The notes: generated by a model not told the origin, from the letters alone. Counted from the first letter of the stretch, positions 25,152-34,255 are shown. The stretch is DNA of 64,000 bases from Microcella sp. (GCF_019739195.1 NZ_JAHHDS010000003.1:1178001-1242000); one strand, 5' to 3'. Numbers and translations: made by a program.

Positions 25152-26144
25152 CTAGTTGCTTTTCTCGTCGTCGTAGCCGCCGTAGAAGTGAGCGCCGTCG
25201 AACCCGGGAACCGCGTCCTTGAGCGAGAGGCCCATCTCGACGAGCTTGTCCTTGACCTCGTCGACCGACTTCTGGCCGAAGTTGCGGATGTTCATCAGCT
25301 GGGTCTCCGAGAGCGCGACGAGCTCGCTCACGGTGTTGATGCCCTCGCGCTTGAGGCAGTTGTAGCTGCGCACCGAGAGGTCGAGGTCTTCGATCGGCAT
25401 CGAGAGCTCGGTCGAGAGCACGGCGTCGACCGGCGCGGGGCCGATCTCGATGCCCTCGGCTTGCGTGTTCAGCTCGCGGGCGAGACCGAACAGCTCGACG
25501 AGCGTGCGGCCGGCCGATGCGATCGCGTCGCGCGGGGTGATGGCGGGCTTCGACTCGACGTCGACCACGAGACGGTCGAAGTCGGTGCGCTCACCGGCAC
25601 GAGTCGCCTCGACGCGGTAGGTCACCTTGAGCACGGGCGAGTAGATCGAGTCGACCGGAACCTGGCCGGCTTCGCTGAACTCGCTGCGGTTCTGGGTGGC
25701 GCTGACGTAGCCGCGACCGCGCTCGATCGTGAGCTCGAGCTCGAACTTGGCACTGTCGTTGAGCGTCGCGATGACGAGCTCGGGGTTGTGAATCTCAACA
25801 CCGGCCGGCGCCGAGATGTCGGCGGCGGTGACCTCACCCGCGCCCTGCTTGCGCAGGTAGGCGGTGATCGGCTCGTCGTGCTCGCTCGAGACCACGAGGT
25901 TCTTGATGTTCAAGATGATCTCGGTGACGTCTTCTTTCACACCGGGAATGGTGCTGAACTCGTGCAGCACGCCATCGATGCGGATGCTCGTCACGGCAGC
26001 GCCGGGAATCGACGAGAGCAGGGTGCGACGCAGCGAGTTGCCGAGCGTGTAGCCGAAGCCGGGCTCCAGCGGCTCGATGATGAAGCGGGACCGGAACTCG
26101 GAGACGCTCTCCTCGGTCAGAGTGGGACGTTGTGCGATGAGCAC
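25152..26144 (-). CDS. rpoA: DNA-directed RNA polymerase alpha subunit
   Basis: 330 residues. The N-terminal assembly domain has [25 protein letters not shown]; after a linker, the C-terminal domain has [27 protein letters not shown], the DNA/regulator-binding part. GTG start at 26144 with AAAGGA eight bases upstream. It is separated from rpsK by 172 bases containing several hairpins; the usual rpsD between them is absent. Confidence 0.98.
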   Translation of the reverse strand: MLIAQRPTLTEESVSEFRSRFIIEPLEPGFGYTLGNSLRRTLLSSIPGAAVTSIRIDGVLHEFSTIPGVKEDVTEIILNIKNLVVSSEHDEPITAYLRKQGAGEVTAADISAPAGVEIHNPELVIATLNDSAKFELELTIERGRGYVSATQNRSEFSEAGQVPVDSIYSPVLKVTYRVEATRAGERTDFDRLVVDVESKPAITPRDAIASAGRTLVELFGLARELNTQAEGIEIGPAPVDAVLSTELSMPIEDLDLSVRSYNCLKREGINTVSELVALSETQLMNIRNFGQKSVDEVKDKLVEMGLSLKDAVPGFDGAHFYGGYDDEKSN

Positions 26145-26162
26145 TGTTGATTCCTTTCGGCA

Positions 26163-26309
26163 AAGTGTCCGCCATATGACACTTGTGGCGCGACGAGTGG
26201 CTGGCTCGTCGAGTGTGTTGAGTTATTTAAGAACTACTGCGGTTCTGGATGGCGTGCGCCCCACGGCGCACGCCAGCGTGATTCCTATGAACCGCTTCAT
26301 AGGAATCAC
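26163..26309 (-). promoter_or_regulatory. Hairpin array in the rpsK-rpoA spacer
   Basis: Five inverted repeats are packed between rpsK and rpoA. They are a perfect 14-bp stem with CCGC loop (26278-26309), a perfect 10-bp stem with CCAC loop (26251-26274), a 5-bp repeat AGAAC/GTTCT (26230-26246), a 6-bp repeat GACGAG/CTCGTC (26192-26210) and a 7-bp repeat AAGTGTC/GACACTT (26163-26184). The 14-bp hairpin lies eight bases past the rpsK stop. An A/T-rich stretch (26211-26230) follows the third repeat in transcript order and could hold a promoter. The likely roles are attenuation, RNA processing or autoregulation. Confidence 0.65.
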
Positions 26310-26316
26310 AGAGGGG

Positions 26317-26715
26317 CTAGACGCGGCGACGCTTGGGCGGCCGGCAGCCGTTGTGCGCCTGCGGCGTCACGTCGCTGATCGAGCCGACCTCGAGGCCGGC
26401 GGCCTGCAGTGAGCGGATCGCCGTCTCGCGCCCGGAGCCGGGGCCCTTGACGAAGACGTCGACCTTCTTCATGCCGTGCTCTTGCGCCTGACGCGCTGCC
26501 GACTCGGCGGCGAGCTGAGCGGCGAACGGGGTCGACTTGCGTGAGCCCTTGAAGCCGACCTGGCCGGACGATGCCCAGCTGATGACGGCGCCGCTCGGGT
26601 CGGTGATCGACACGATCGTGTTGTTGAAGGTCGACTTGATGTGAGCCTGGCCGACGGCGATGCTCTTCTTTTCTTTGCGGCGGGGCTTGCGCGCGGCCGT
26701 CTTGGGTGCTGCCAT
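26317..26715 (-). CDS. rpsK: 30S ribosomal protein S11
   Basis: 132 residues with the conserved [37 protein letters not shown] and [18 protein letters not shown] end that lines the platform. The first ~15 residues are lysine/arginine-rich. It follows rpsM by 48 bases and is followed by a highly structured 172-base spacer rather than by rpsD. Confidence 0.98.
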   Translation of the reverse strand: MAAPKTAARKPRRKEKKSIAVGQAHIKSTFNNTIVSITDPSGAVISWASSGQVGFKGSRKSTPFAAQLAAESAARQAQEHGMKKVDVFVKGPGSGRETAIRSLQAAGLEVGSISDVTPQAHNGCRPPKRRRV

Positions 26716-26763
26716 GGTGTTCTCCTAAACCTGTCGAATTGCGCGGAGGCGGCGGGGCCGCGG

Positions 26764-27138
26764 TTAGCGCGCCTTCTTCTTGCCGGCGACGGTGCGCTTC
26801 GGGCCCTTGCGGGTGCGCGCATTGGTCTTGGTGCGCTGACCGCGCACAGGCAGACCGCGGCGGTGGCGGATGCCCTCGTACGAGCCGATCTCGACCTTGC
26901 GGCGAATGTCGGCGGCGACCTCACGGCGCAGGTCACCCTCGACCTTGAACGTGCCTTCGATGTGGTCACGCAGTGCGACGAGCTGGTCGTCGGTGAGGTC
27001 TTTGACCCGCACGTTCGGGTCGATCCCGGTGGCAGAGAGGGTCTGCAGCGAACGCGTGCGTCCGACTCCGTAGATGTAGGTCAGGGCGACTTCCACGCGC
27101 TTGTCGCGCGGAATGTCGACTCCGGCAAGACGGGCCAT
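26764..27138 (-). CDS. rpsM: 30S ribosomal protein S13
   Basis: 124 residues, typical length: [25 protein letters not shown] at the start, [22 protein letters not shown] near the basic C-terminus that contacts tRNA. GAAGGAG lies six bases before the ATG. The message upstream (27171-27233) can fold into a three-way junction. Confidence 0.98.
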   Translation of the reverse strand: MARLAGVDIPRDKRVEVALTYIYGVGRTRSLQTLSATGIDPNVRVKDLTDDQLVALRDHIEGTFKVEGDLRREVAADIRRKVEIGSYEGIRHRRGLPVRGQRTKTNARTRKGPKRTVAGKKKAR

Positions 27139-27170
27139 GATGGCTCCTTCAGGTGGGTGAGAGGTGTGGA

Positions 27171-27233
27171 GCAGTTCCGGTGCCGGGGCCTCCCGCCCTG
27201 GGTGTCCTCCGCCGTGGCGGAATCTGGAACTGC
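27171..27233 (-). promoter_or_regulatory. Structured RNA leader upstream of rpsM
   Basis: An outer 8-bp stem GCAGTTCC/GGAACTGC (27171-27178 with 27226-27233) encloses two hairpins: one at 27183-27201 (7 bp with one mismatch in the transcript) and one at 27208-27221 (5 bp, CACG loop). Together they form a three-way junction ending 33 bases before the rpsM start. The position equals that of the S4-binding alpha-operon leader of enterobacteria, but no sequence relationship is apparent. Confidence 0.5.
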
Positions 27234-27275
27234 CTGGTGTTCGTATTTAGTTGTGGCTTCGTGGGGGCGTGAGCC

Positions 27276-27389
27276 CTAGCCCTGGCGTTGCTTGTGCCGC
27301 GGGTTCTCGCAGATGACCATCACGTTGCCGTGACGGCGGATCACCTTGCACTTGTCGCAAATGGGCTTGACGCTGGGGTTGACCTTCAT
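27276..27389 (-). CDS. rpmJ: 50S ribosomal protein L36 (zinc-binding form)
   Basis: 37-residue protein read from ATG 27389 to TAG 27276. It begins [20 protein letters not shown] and has the zinc ligands Cys11, Cys14, Cys27 and His32, so it is the C+ type. It lies between infA and rpsM, its usual place. The stop is followed by a 137-base spacer with the structured rpsM leader. Confidence 0.97.
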   Translation of the reverse strand: MKVNPSVKPICDKCKVIRRHGNVMVICENPRHKQRQG

Positions 27390-27459
27390 GGTTGTGCTTT
27401 CTCTCGCTGGCCTCGTGCGCCGGGTGGATCCCCGGGCCGTTCCTTATGCGGTCGAACCG

Positions 27460-27681
27460 TCACTTATAGCGGTAGACGATGCGGCCACGGGTCAGGTCGT
27501 ACGGGCTCAGCTCGACGATCACGCGGTCCTCAGGAAGGATGCGGATGTAGTGCTGGCGCATCTTGCCCGAGATGTGGGCGAGAACCTTGTGGCCGTTGGT
27601 CAGCTCGACGCGGAACATCGCGTTGGGCAGCGCTTCGACCACCGAGCCTTCGATCTCGATGACACCGTCTTTTTTGGCCAT
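27460..27681 (-). CDS. infA: Translation initiation factor IF-1
   Basis: 73-residue OB-fold factor that occupies the A site during initiation. It reads [20 protein letters not shown], later [19 protein letters not shown] and [17 protein letters not shown]. The start at 27681 matches the universal IF-1 start; the frame continues upstream, but those residues do not belong to the family. In many actinomycetes map lies between adk and infA; here there is only a 191-base spacer. Confidence 0.98.
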   Translation of the reverse strand: MAKKDGVIEIEGSVVEALPNAMFRVELTNGHKVLAHISGKMRQHYIRILPEDRVIVELSPYDLTRGRIVYRYK

Positions 27682-27779
27682 TGCCTCTTCGTCGCTATAA
27701 GTGTGATTCGTACCGGTCGTGCGGATGACACGGTGCCCCAGACGATCGCCCCGTCTGCACGGCGGAGACGACGATGACA

Positions 27780-27797
27780 CGCCGAAGGCGTGCCGAA
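27780..27797 (-). terminator. Hairpin after adk
   Basis: CACGCC/GGCGTG with a three-base loop, about 80 bases past the adk stop and 100 bases before infA. A weak terminator or attenuator at most. The surrounding adk-infA spacer must also hold any infA promoter; a TATAGC box near the infA start is a weak candidate. Confidence 0.35.
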
Positions 27798-27872
27798 AGC
27801 ACCAAAGGTCGAGCTTAGGTGATATCGGGCTCGCAGAGCAAGTCGAGACCGCAGCAGCGAGCGCTCAGCACG

Positions 27873-28463
27873 TCAGGCGGTGAACAGGATGCCGCGCGCG
27901 GCGAGCTCGTGCTCAATGCGCGCGGTGACCTCGGCGATCTCGCCGATGCCATCGACCTTGGCGAGCAGGCCGCGCTGGTCGTACACGTCGATGAGCGGCG
28001 CCGTCTGGCGGGCGTACACCTCGAGGCGGTGGCGCACCACGGCCTCGTCGTCGTCGGCCCTGCCCTGGTCGAGAGCACGCTTCTTCAGTCGCTCGACGAC
28101 GATATCGGGCTCCGCGACGAGCTCGACCACAGCATCCATCGACGTGTCGTGCTGGGCGAGGAACTCATCGAGCGCGCGCACCTGGTCGGTCGTGCGGGGG
28201 TAGCCGTCGAGAAGGAAGCCCTCGGCGGCATCGGGCTGCGAGAGCCGGTCACGCACGAGATCGTTCGTGAGGCTGTCGGGCACGTTATCGCCGGCATCCA
28301 TGTAGGCCTTCGCCTTGAGGCCCAGCTCGGTCTCGTTGCGCAAGTGCTCACGGAAGATGTCGCCCGTCGAGATGGCCGGCACGCCCAGCGCCTCTGAGAG
28401 ACGCTGCGCCTGCGTGCCCTTGCCCGCACCGGGCGGGCCGATCAGCAGCAGGCGGGCGCTCAT
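27873..28463 (-). CDS. adk: Adenylate kinase
   Basis: 196-residue NMP kinase balancing ATP, ADP and AMP. The P-loop LLIGPPGAGKGTQAQRLSE, AMP-binding STGDIFREHL and LDGYPRTTDQVRAL are clear. It is the short form without the zinc-bearing LID insertion, as usual in actinomycetes. Its start overlaps the secY stop by four bases (ATGA). Confidence 0.97.
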   Translation of the reverse strand: MSARLLLIGPPGAGKGTQAQRLSEALGVPAISTGDIFREHLRNETELGLKAKAYMDAGDNVPDSLTNDLVRDRLSQPDAAEGFLLDGYPRTTDQVRALDEFLAQHDTSMDAVVELVAEPDIVVERLKKRALDQGRADDDEAVVRHRLEVYARQTAPLIDVYDQRGLLAKVDGIGEIAEVTARIEHELAARGILFTA

Positions 28464-29785
28464 CGCAGCAGGCCCTCGTAGTGCCGCTGCTGCAACTGCG
28501 CGTCGATCTGCTTCACCGTCTCGAGGCCGACGCCCACGATGATGAGGATGCTCGCACCACCGAACGGGAAGTTCTGGTTCGCTCCGACAGCGGCGAAGGC
28601 GATGAGCGGAATCAGCGCCACGAGACCGAGGTAGAGCGACCCCGGCAGGGTGACCCTGGTCAGCACGTAGTCGAGGTACTCGGCCGTCGGGCGACCCGCG
28701 CGAATACCCGGGATGAAGCCGCCGTACTTCTTCATGTTGTCGGCGACCTCTTCAGGGTTGAAGGTGATCGCGACGTAGAAGTACGTGAAGCCGACGATGA
28801 GCAAGAAGTACACGACCATGTAGATCGGGTTGTCGCCTGAGACCAGGTTGTTCTGAATCCAGACAACCCACTCAGGGGCGGTCTCGCCCGCGGCCGGCTG
28901 GTTGAACTGCGCGATGAGCGCGGGCAGGTACAGCAACGACGAGGCGAAGATGACCGGCACGACGCCCGCCATGTTGACCTTGATCGGAATGTAGGTGTTG
29001 TTGCCTCCGTAGGTGCGGCGGCCCACCATGCGCTTGGCGTACTGCACGGGAATGCGCCGCTGCGACTGCTCGACGAACACGACGGCGCCCATGACGAGCA
29101 GGCCAAGCGCGAGCACGAGCAGGAAGATCTCGAAGCCCTGAGAGACCGCGATGGCCCACAACGCCGACGGGAACGTCGCAGCGATCGAGACGAAGATCAG
29201 CAGCGACATGCCGTTGCCGATGCCGCGCTCGGTGACGAGCTCGCCCAGCCACATGATGAGTCCGGTGCCGGCCGTCATGGTGATAACCATGAGCAGAATG
29301 GCGTACCAGGCGTCGTTCGTGATGAGGTCGCTGCACTGCGGAACACCGCTCGTGGTGGGGAAGAGCGCACCGGCGCGAGCGACCGTGATGAGGGTGGTCG
29401 ACTGCAGCACCGCGAGAGCGATCGTCATGTAGCGGGTGTACTGCGTGAGCTTCGCCTGGCCCGCCTGACCCTCTTTGTGCAGGGTGTCGAAGTGGGGGAT
29501 GACGACGCGCAGCAGCTGGGTGATGATCGACGCCGTGATGTACGGCATGATGCCGAGCGCGAAGATCGAGAGCTGCAGCAAGGCGCCGCCGCTGAACAGG
29601 TTGACGAGCTGATAGAGCCCCGTCGCACCCTGATTGCCGGCGAGGCAGATCTGCACGTTCTGAAAGTCGACGAACGGCGCAGGAATGAATGAACCCAGAC
29701 GGAAGAGGGCGACGATCCCGAGGGTGAAGCCAATCTTGCGGCGCAGGTCGGGCGTGCGGAAGATCCGCCCGATAGCTCTGAACAC
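28460..29785 (-). CDS. secY: Protein translocase channel subunit SecY
   Basis: 441-residue channel protein with ten predicted membrane helices. It opens RAIGRIFRTPDLRRKIGFTLGIVALFRLGSFIP and has the plug region and the cytoplasmic loop RRIPVQYAKRMVGRRTYGGNNTYIPIKVNMAGVVPVIFASS. The GTG start at 29785 has GGGAGG four bases upstream, right after a hairpin and T-run. It is followed without gap by adk. Confidence 0.98.
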   Translation of the reverse strand: MFRAIGRIFRTPDLRRKIGFTLGIVALFRLGSFIPAPFVDFQNVQICLAGNQGATGLYQLVNLFSGGALLQLSIFALGIMPYITASIITQLLRVVIPHFDTLHKEGQAGQAKLTQYTRYMTIALAVLQSTTLITVARAGALFPTTSGVPQCSDLITNDAWYAILLMVITMTAGTGLIMWLGELVTERGIGNGMSLLIFVSIAATFPSALWAIAVSQGFEIFLLVLALGLLVMGAVVFVEQSQRRIPVQYAKRMVGRRTYGGNNTYIPIKVNMAGVVPVIFASSLLYLPALIAQFNQPAAGETAPEWVVWIQNNLVSGDNPIYMVVYFLLIVGFTYFYVAITFNPEEVADNMKKYGGFIPGIRAGRPTAEYLDYVLTRVTLPGSLYLGLVALIPLIAFAAVGANQNFPFGGASILIIVGVGLETVKQIDAQLQQRHYEGLLR

Positions 29786-29809
29786 GAGACCTCCCGTAGA
29801 AAAACCATG

Positions 29810-29841
29810 AGCATCCGACCGCCCGGCGGCGAACGGATGCT
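29810..29841 (-). terminator. Attenuator-like terminator before secY
   Basis: 8-bp stem AGCATCCG/CGGATGCT (29810-29817 with 29834-29841) enclosing an inner CCGC/GCGG hairpin, followed on the minus strand by CATGGTTTTTC. A GC-rich stem plus T-run right before the secY ribosome-binding site looks like an intrinsic terminator that would lower secY expression relative to the ribosomal genes. Confidence 0.6.
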
Positions 29842-29865
29842 GTGGCCCGAGTGGGCCGGACCCGC

Positions 29866-29900
29866 AGGTGAGGGTGGCCCCGAAGGGCCACCCATCACCT
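29866..29900 (-). terminator. Strong hairpin at the rplO stop codon
   Basis: 15-bp stem with one bulged A: AGGTGA-GGGTGGCCC (29866-29880), CGAA tetraloop, GGGCCACCC-(A)-TCACCT (29885-29900). It overlaps the rplO stop codon. No T-run follows directly; a small GGCCC/GGGCC hairpin (29844-29857) lies between it and the secY attenuator. Confidence 0.6.
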
Positions 29901-30660
29901 ACTGGATCGAACCGCCGGCAGCGACGATCTTCTGCTCGGCAGAGCGCGAGACCTTGTCGACGGTCACATTGAGCTTAACCGCAATGTCTCCCTGCCCAAG
30001 AACCTTGACCTTCTCGTTCTTGCGCACGGCACCCTTGGCGACGAGGTCGCTGATCGTGACATCGCCCCCCTTGGGGTACAGGGCGGCGAGCGCGTCGAGG
30101 TTGACGACCTGGTACTCGACCCGGAACGGGTTCGTGAATCCGCGCAGCTTGGGCGCGCGCATCACCGAGTTGAGGTTGCCGCCCTCGAAGCCGGGCTTGA
30201 CCTGGTAGCGGGCCTTGGTGCCCTTGGTGCCACGACCGGCGGTCTTGCCCTTCGAGCCTTCACCACGACCCACGCGGGTGCGCTCCTTCTTCGACCCGGC
30301 AGCCGGGCGAAGGTGGTGCACTTTGAGCACCTGAGGGCGCGCGACGTCTGCCGACGCGGCCTTCTTCGCGGGTGCGGCCTTGGCCGGAGTCTTCGCCGGA
30401 GCCTTGGTCGCGGGCGCCTTGTCAGCAGCAGCCTTGGCCGGAGCCTTGTCAGCAGCAGCCTTCGCAGGCGCCTTCGCGGCCGCAGCCTTGGCCGGAGCCT
30501 TCGTCGCGGGAGCCTTGTCAGCAGCCGCCTTAGCCGGAGCCTTGTCAGCAGCAGCCTTCGCAGGTGCCTTGGCGGGAGCCTTCTTCTCAGCCGCAGGCTT
30601 CGCAGCCGCGGGCTTCTTGGCCGGCGCCTTGTCGGCGGCGGGCTTCTTCTCTTCTGCCAT
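29899..30660 (-). CDS. rplO: 50S ribosomal protein L15 with long basic N-terminal extension
   Basis: 253 residues. The ribosomal part starts near residue 110 ([26 protein letters not shown], later [19 protein letters not shown]). It is preceded by ~105 residues of lysine, alanine and proline in KAPAKAA/DKAPA units resembling histone H1 tails. Typical L15 is about 145-150 residues. The extension is in frame, uses the same codon style, and starts at the ATG that overlaps the rpmD stop, so it is translated. Its role is unknown; added RNA/DNA binding is one idea. Confidence 0.95.
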   Translation of the reverse strand: MAEEKKPAADKAPAKKPAAAKPAAEKKAPAKAPAKAAADKAPAKAAADKAPATKAPAKAAAAKAPAKAAADKAPAKAAADKAPATKAPAKTPAKAAPAKKAASADVARPQVLKVHHLRPAAGSKKERTRVGRGEGSKGKTAGRGTKGTKARYQVKPGFEGGNLNSVMRAPKLRGFTNPFRVEYQVVNLDALAALYPKGGDVTISDLVAKGAVRKNEKVKVLGQGDIAVKLNVTVDKVSRSAEQKIVAAGGSIQ

Positions 30661-30845
30661 TAGTCAATCTCCTCGACAGTCACCAGGTGGGCGACCGTGC
30701 GAACGTAGCCGCGATTGGCCGGGGTGTCTTCACGCACGACGATGTCGCCGATGCGCTTGAGACCCAGGCTGCGCAGCGTGTCGCGCTGGTTCTGCTTCTC
30801 GCTGATCACGGACTTGATCTGGGTCACTTTGAGCTGCGCAGCCAT
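30660..30845 (-). CDS. rpmD: 50S ribosomal protein L30
   Basis: 61 residues, standard for L30: [25 protein letters not shown] and [19 protein letters not shown]. The ATG at 30845 shares a base with the rpsE stop (TGATG), and the TAA shares a base with the rplO start. Confidence 0.97.
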   Translation of the reverse strand: MAAQLKVTQIKSVISEKQNQRDTLRSLGLKRIGDIVVREDTPANRGYVRTVAHLVTVEEID

Positions 30846-31534
30846 CACGCACCACCCTTTCCGGATGCGGCTTCGGCAGCGAGTGCCTCGGCGCGCACGA
30901 GACGCGCCGGAGCGACATCTTCGAACTCGAGTCCGCGACGGGCGGCGACGGCGCGCGGCTCTTCGAGCTGCTGCAGCGCTGCCACCGTGGCGTGGACGAT
31001 GTTGATCGTGTTCGACGAGCCGAGCGACTTGCTCAGCACGTCGTGGATGCCGGCGCACTCGAGCACGGCGCGAACCGGGCCACCGGCGATAACACCGGTA
31101 CCGGCCGCGGCGGGGCGCAGCAGCACGACGCCGGCTGCGGCCTCGCCCTGCACCGGGTGCGGAATCGTCTGAGCGACGCGAGGCACGCGGAAGAAGTTCT
31201 TCTTCGCCTCTTCGACGCCCTTCGAGATGGCGGTGGGCACTTCGCGCGCCTTGCCGTAGCCGACACCGACCATGCCGTTGCCGTCGCCGACGACCACGAG
31301 GGCGGTGAAGCTGAAGCGACGACCACCCTTCACGACCTTCGACACGCGGTTGATCGTGACGACGCGCTCGAGGAACTGGCTCTTCTCGGCATCGCGCTGG
31401 CCGCGGTCGCGGTTCGGGCTGCGCTCACGCCCGCCACGACGCGCCTCGCGAGGCTCGGTGCTCGGCTCTGACGACGCTGCCGTCTCCACGGGGGCTTCTG
31501 CCGCCACGGGCTGCTCCTTCTCGATCTCGCTCAC
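30845..31534 (-). CDS. rpsE: 30S ribosomal protein S5
   Basis: 229 residues. The conserved body starts at about residue 50 ([32 protein letters not shown]) and includes the fidelity loop region and [19 protein letters not shown]. The N-terminal 45 residues are a glutamate- and arginine-rich extension common in actinomycetes. It overlaps rplR by four bases and rpmD by one. Confidence 0.97.
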   Translation of the reverse strand: MSEIEKEQPVAAEAPVETAASSEPSTEPREARRGGRERSPNRDRGQRDAEKSQFLERVVTINRVSKVVKGGRRFSFTALVVVGDGNGMVGVGYGKAREVPTAISKGVEEAKKNFFRVPRVAQTIPHPVQGEAAAGVVLLRPAAAGTGVIAGGPVRAVLECAGIHDVLSKSLGSSNTINIVHATVAALQQLEEPRAVAARRGLEFEDVAPARLVRAEALAAEAASGKGGA

Positions 31535-31902
31535 AGGTTGAGTCCGCCCTCTCGCGCTCCATCGGCGATCGCTGCGACGCGACCGGCGTATCGGTTGCCT
31601 CCGCGGTCGAACACCACGTCTGCCACTCCGGCCTTCTTCGCGCGCTCGGCGAGCAGTTCGCCCACCTTGCGGGCCTTGGCCGTCTTGTCTCCGTCGAACG
31701 TGCGCAGGTCGTCTTCCATCGTCGACGCGCTCGCCAGGGTGTGACCCTTGCTGTCGTCGACGATCTGAACGAAGACGTGGCGCGCCGAACGGGTGACCAC
31801 GAGGCGCGGACGATCGGTCGTTCCCGTGATGCGCTTGCGCAGACGGGCGTGACGGCGGCCCTTGGCGGCCGTCTTGCTCTTTCCTCTAGTTCCGAGAGCC
31901 AT
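31531..31902 (-). CDS. rplR: 50S ribosomal protein L18
   Basis: 123 residues, a 5S rRNA-binding protein: [23 protein letters not shown] and the C-terminal [29 protein letters not shown] are diagnostic. It is spaced two bases from rplF and overlaps rpsE by four. Confidence 0.97.
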   Translation of the reverse strand: MALGTRGKSKTAAKGRRHARLRKRITGTTDRPRLVVTRSARHVFVQIVDDSKGHTLASASTMEDDLRTFDGDKTAKARKVGELLAERAKKAGVADVVFDRGGNRYAGRVAAIADGAREGGLNL

Positions 31903-31904
31903 GG

Positions 31905-32441
31905 TTACTTACCACTCTTTCCGGCCTTGCGGCGTACGATCTCGCCGGCGTACCGCACACCCTTGCCCTTGTAGGGCTCGGGCTTGCGAATCTTGCGAAT
32001 GTTGGCCGCGACCTCGCCGACGGCCTGCTTGTCGATGCCGCTGACGGTCAGCTTGTTGTTGCCCTCGACCGTGAAGGTGATGCCCGCAGGCGGGTTCACG
32101 GTGACGGGGTGCGAGAAGCCGAGCGCGAACTCGACGCCCTCGCCCTTGGCCTGCACGCGGTAACCGGTGCCGACGACCTCGAGGCCCTTGGAGTAGCCCT
32201 GAGTGACGCCGATGATCTGGTTGGCGATGAGTGTGCGGGTGAGGCCGTGCAGCGAGCGCGAGTTGCGCTCGTCATCGGGGCGGGTCACGACGACCTGGTT
32301 CTCCTCGATGGCCACCTCGATGGGGCTCGCGACAGTGAGCGCGAGCTCACCCTTCGGGCCCTTGACGGTGACGGCCTGGCCGTCGATCTTCACCTCGACA
32401 CCACCGGGGATGTCGATGGGCATGCGTCCGATTCGTGACAT
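31905..32441 (-). CDS. rplF: 50S ribosomal protein L6
   Basis: 178 residues, standard length, [21 protein letters not shown] at the start and [21 protein letters not shown] near the C-terminus that contacts 23S rRNA helix 97. Six bases after rpsH. Confidence 0.98.
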   Translation of the reverse strand: MSRIGRMPIDIPGGVEVKIDGQAVTVKGPKGELALTVASPIEVAIEENQVVVTRPDDERNSRSLHGLTRTLIANQIIGVTQGYSKGLEVVGTGYRVQAKGEGVEFALGFSHPVTVNPPAGITFTVEGNNKLTVSGIDKQAVGEVAANIRKIRKPEPYKGKGVRYAGEIVRRKAGKSGK

Positions 32442-32447
32442 GGCGGG

Positions 32448-32846
32448 TTACCACACGTAGGCGAGGACTTCCCCACCCACGCCCTTCTTCATCGCCTCAC
32501 GGTCGGTCAGCAGACCGGAGGAAGTCGACAGGATCGCCACGCCGAGGCCACCGAGAACGGTGGGGATCTCGGTCGACTTCGCGTAGACGCGCAAGCCGGG
32601 CTTGGAGACGCGCTTGATGCCGGCGATCGACCGCTCGCGGTTCGGGCCGTACTTCAGCGAGAGCGTAAGGGTTGAGCCGACGCGGGCGTCAGCGACGGCC
32701 CACTCAGCGATGTAGCCCTCGCGCTTGAGGATCTCGGCGATGTGCGTCTTCAGCTTCGAGCTGGGGAGCGACACCGTCTCGTGGAACGCCGAGTTGGCGT
32801 TCCGCAGTCTGGTCAGCATGTCTGCGACCGGATCTGTCATCGTCAT
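32448..32846 (-). CDS. rpsH: 30S ribosomal protein S8
   Basis: 132 residues, a primary 16S-binding protein: [29 protein letters not shown], and C-terminal [23 protein letters not shown]. An ATG two codons inside the chosen start is also possible. The gene follows rplE after a 90-base spacer without rpsN. Confidence 0.97.
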   Translation of the reverse strand: MTMTDPVADMLTRLRNANSAFHETVSLPSSKLKTHIAEILKREGYIAEWAVADARVGSTLTLSLKYGPNRERSIAGIKRVSKPGLRVYAKSTEIPTVLGGLGVAILSTSSGLLTDREAMKKGVGGEVLAYVW

Positions 32847-32936
32847 GATGCGTTGTTCCTATTCTCGTCCGGTTTCGACTCCCGGTACACCGGGGCCGAC
32901 CTAGGCGATCGTGGCCCTGCTGGGCCGGATGGGATG
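32847..32936 (-). other. rplE-rpsH spacer where rpsN normally lies
   Basis: Ninety bases without an S14-like frame. Small inverted repeats CCCGG/CCGGG near 32881-32893 and GGCCC/GGGCC near 32912-32925 are visible. The rpsH ribosome-binding site is at the rpsH end. Confidence 0.55.
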
Positions 32937-33524
32937 TTACTGAGCAGTCTCTGACGACCGGAAGGGGAAGCCGAGCGCGCGCAGCAGAGCGCGACCCTCG
33001 TCGTCCGTCTTCGCCGTCGTCACGACAGTGATGTCGAAGCCGCGCACGCGGTCGATCTTGTCCTGGTCGATCTCGTGGAACACGCTCTGCTCCTGGATAC
33101 CGAAGGTGTAGTTGCCGTTGCCGTCGAACTGCTTCTCGCTCAGCCCGCGGAAGTCGCGGATGCGAGGCAGGGCGAGGGTGATCAGGCGGTCCATGAACTC
33201 CCAGGCGCGGTCGCCACGCAGCGTGACGTGCGCACCGATGGGCATGCCCTCGCGCAGCTTGAACTGTGCGATCGACTTGCGCGCCTTCGTGACCTGGGGC
33301 TTCTGACCCGTGATGGCCGTCAGGTCTTTGATGGCCCCATCGATCACCTTGGAGTCGCGAGCGGCCTCACCGACACCGGTGTTCACGACGATCTTCACGA
33401 GCCCGGGCACCTGGTGCGGGTTGGTGTACCCGAACTGCTCGGTGAGAGCCTTTGTGATCTCGGCGCGGTACTTCTGCTTGAGGCGCGGCTGGATTTTGCC
33501 AGGCGCGGTTGCAGTATCAGTCAT
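32937..33524 (-). CDS. rplE: 50S ribosomal protein L5
   Basis: 195 residues; 5S rRNA-binding and P-site contact protein: [50 protein letters not shown] and the C-terminal [25 protein letters not shown]. The start shares a base with the rplX stop. Confidence 0.98.
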   Translation of the reverse strand: MTDTATAPGKIQPRLKQKYRAEITKALTEQFGYTNPHQVPGLVKIVVNTGVGEAARDSKVIDGAIKDLTAITGQKPQVTKARKSIAQFKLREGMPIGAHVTLRGDRAWEFMDRLITLALPRIRDFRGLSEKQFDGNGNYTFGIQEQSVFHEIDQDKIDRVRGFDITVVTTAKTDDEGRALLRALGFPFRSSETAQ

Positions 33525-33883
33525 CAGAACTTCTCACCTGACTTCTTGGCGTACCGCACGCGCACGGTCTTCTTGACGCCGTTCTTCTCGACGGTCTCCT
33601 CGCGGAAACCGACGCGCGTGGGCTTCTTGGTCTTGGGGTCGACGAGCGCCACGTTCGAGATGTGGATCGGAGCCTCTTGCGTCTCGATGCCGCCGGTCTT
33701 TGTGCCGCGCTGCGTCTGGCCGACGCGCACGTGCTTGGTGACGTAGTTGACGCCCTCGACGATGACGCGGTTCTTCTCGGCGATGACCTCGATGACACGA
33801 CCCTGCTTGCCGCGGTCTCCGCCGCGGTCTTCGGTCGCGCCCGTGATCACCTGCACGAGGTCGCCCTTTTTGATGTTGGCCAT
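33524..33883 (-). CDS. rplX: 50S ribosomal protein L24
   Basis: 119 residues with the KOW motif at the start: [30 protein letters not shown]. An assembly initiator protein. It carries a modest arginine/lysine-rich middle. Followed directly by rplE. Confidence 0.97.
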   Translation of the reverse strand: MANIKKGDLVQVITGATEDRGGDRGKQGRVIEVIAEKNRVIVEGVNYVTKHVRVGQTQRGTKTGGIETQEAPIHISNVALVDPKTKKPTRVGFREETVEKNGVKKTVRVRYAKKSGEKF

Positions 33884-33886
33884 GAG

Positions 33887-34255
33887 TTAGAGCACCTCCG
33901 GTGCGAGCGAGACGATCTTCATGAACTTCTTGTCGCGAAGCTCACGGCCGACCGGCCCGAAGATACGGGTACCACGAGGGTCGCCATCGGCCTTGAGGAT
34001 GACGGCGGCGTTCTCGTCGAACTTGATGTACGAGCCGTCGGAGCGACGCGTCTGCTTGACGGTGCGCACGATGACGGCCTTGACGACGTCGCCCTTCTTG
34101 ACGTTGCCGCCGGGGATCGCGTCTTTGACGGTCGCGACGATGACATCGCCCAGACCGGCGTAGCGACGGCCGGAGCCGCCGAGAACGCGAATCGTCAAGA
34201 GCTCTTTGGCGCCGGTGTTGTCGGCAACCTTGACTCTGGATTCTTGCTGAAGCAT
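33887..34255 (-). CDS. rplN: 50S ribosomal protein L14
   Basis: 122 residues, exactly standard: [48 protein letters not shown], and [26 protein letters not shown]. Three bases from rplX. Confidence 0.98.
   Translation of the reverse strand: MLQQESRVKVADNTGAKELLTIRVLGGSGRRYAGLGDVIVATVKDAIPGGNVKKGDVVKAVIVRTVKQTRRSDGSYIKFDENAAVILKADGDPRGTRIFGPVGRELRDKKFMKIVSLAPEVL

Noticed and set aside
30345-30660. L15 tail as a sign of horizontally acquired DNA or a repeat expansion from another gene
   Set aside because: Codon usage matches the neighbourhood, the frame is unbroken, and similar tails occur in other actinomycete ribosomal proteins.
30313-30760. Repetitive plus-strand frames opposite the L15 repeat region
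   Set aside because: They are reverse readings of the KAPA-repeat coding sequence, not separate repeat proteins.
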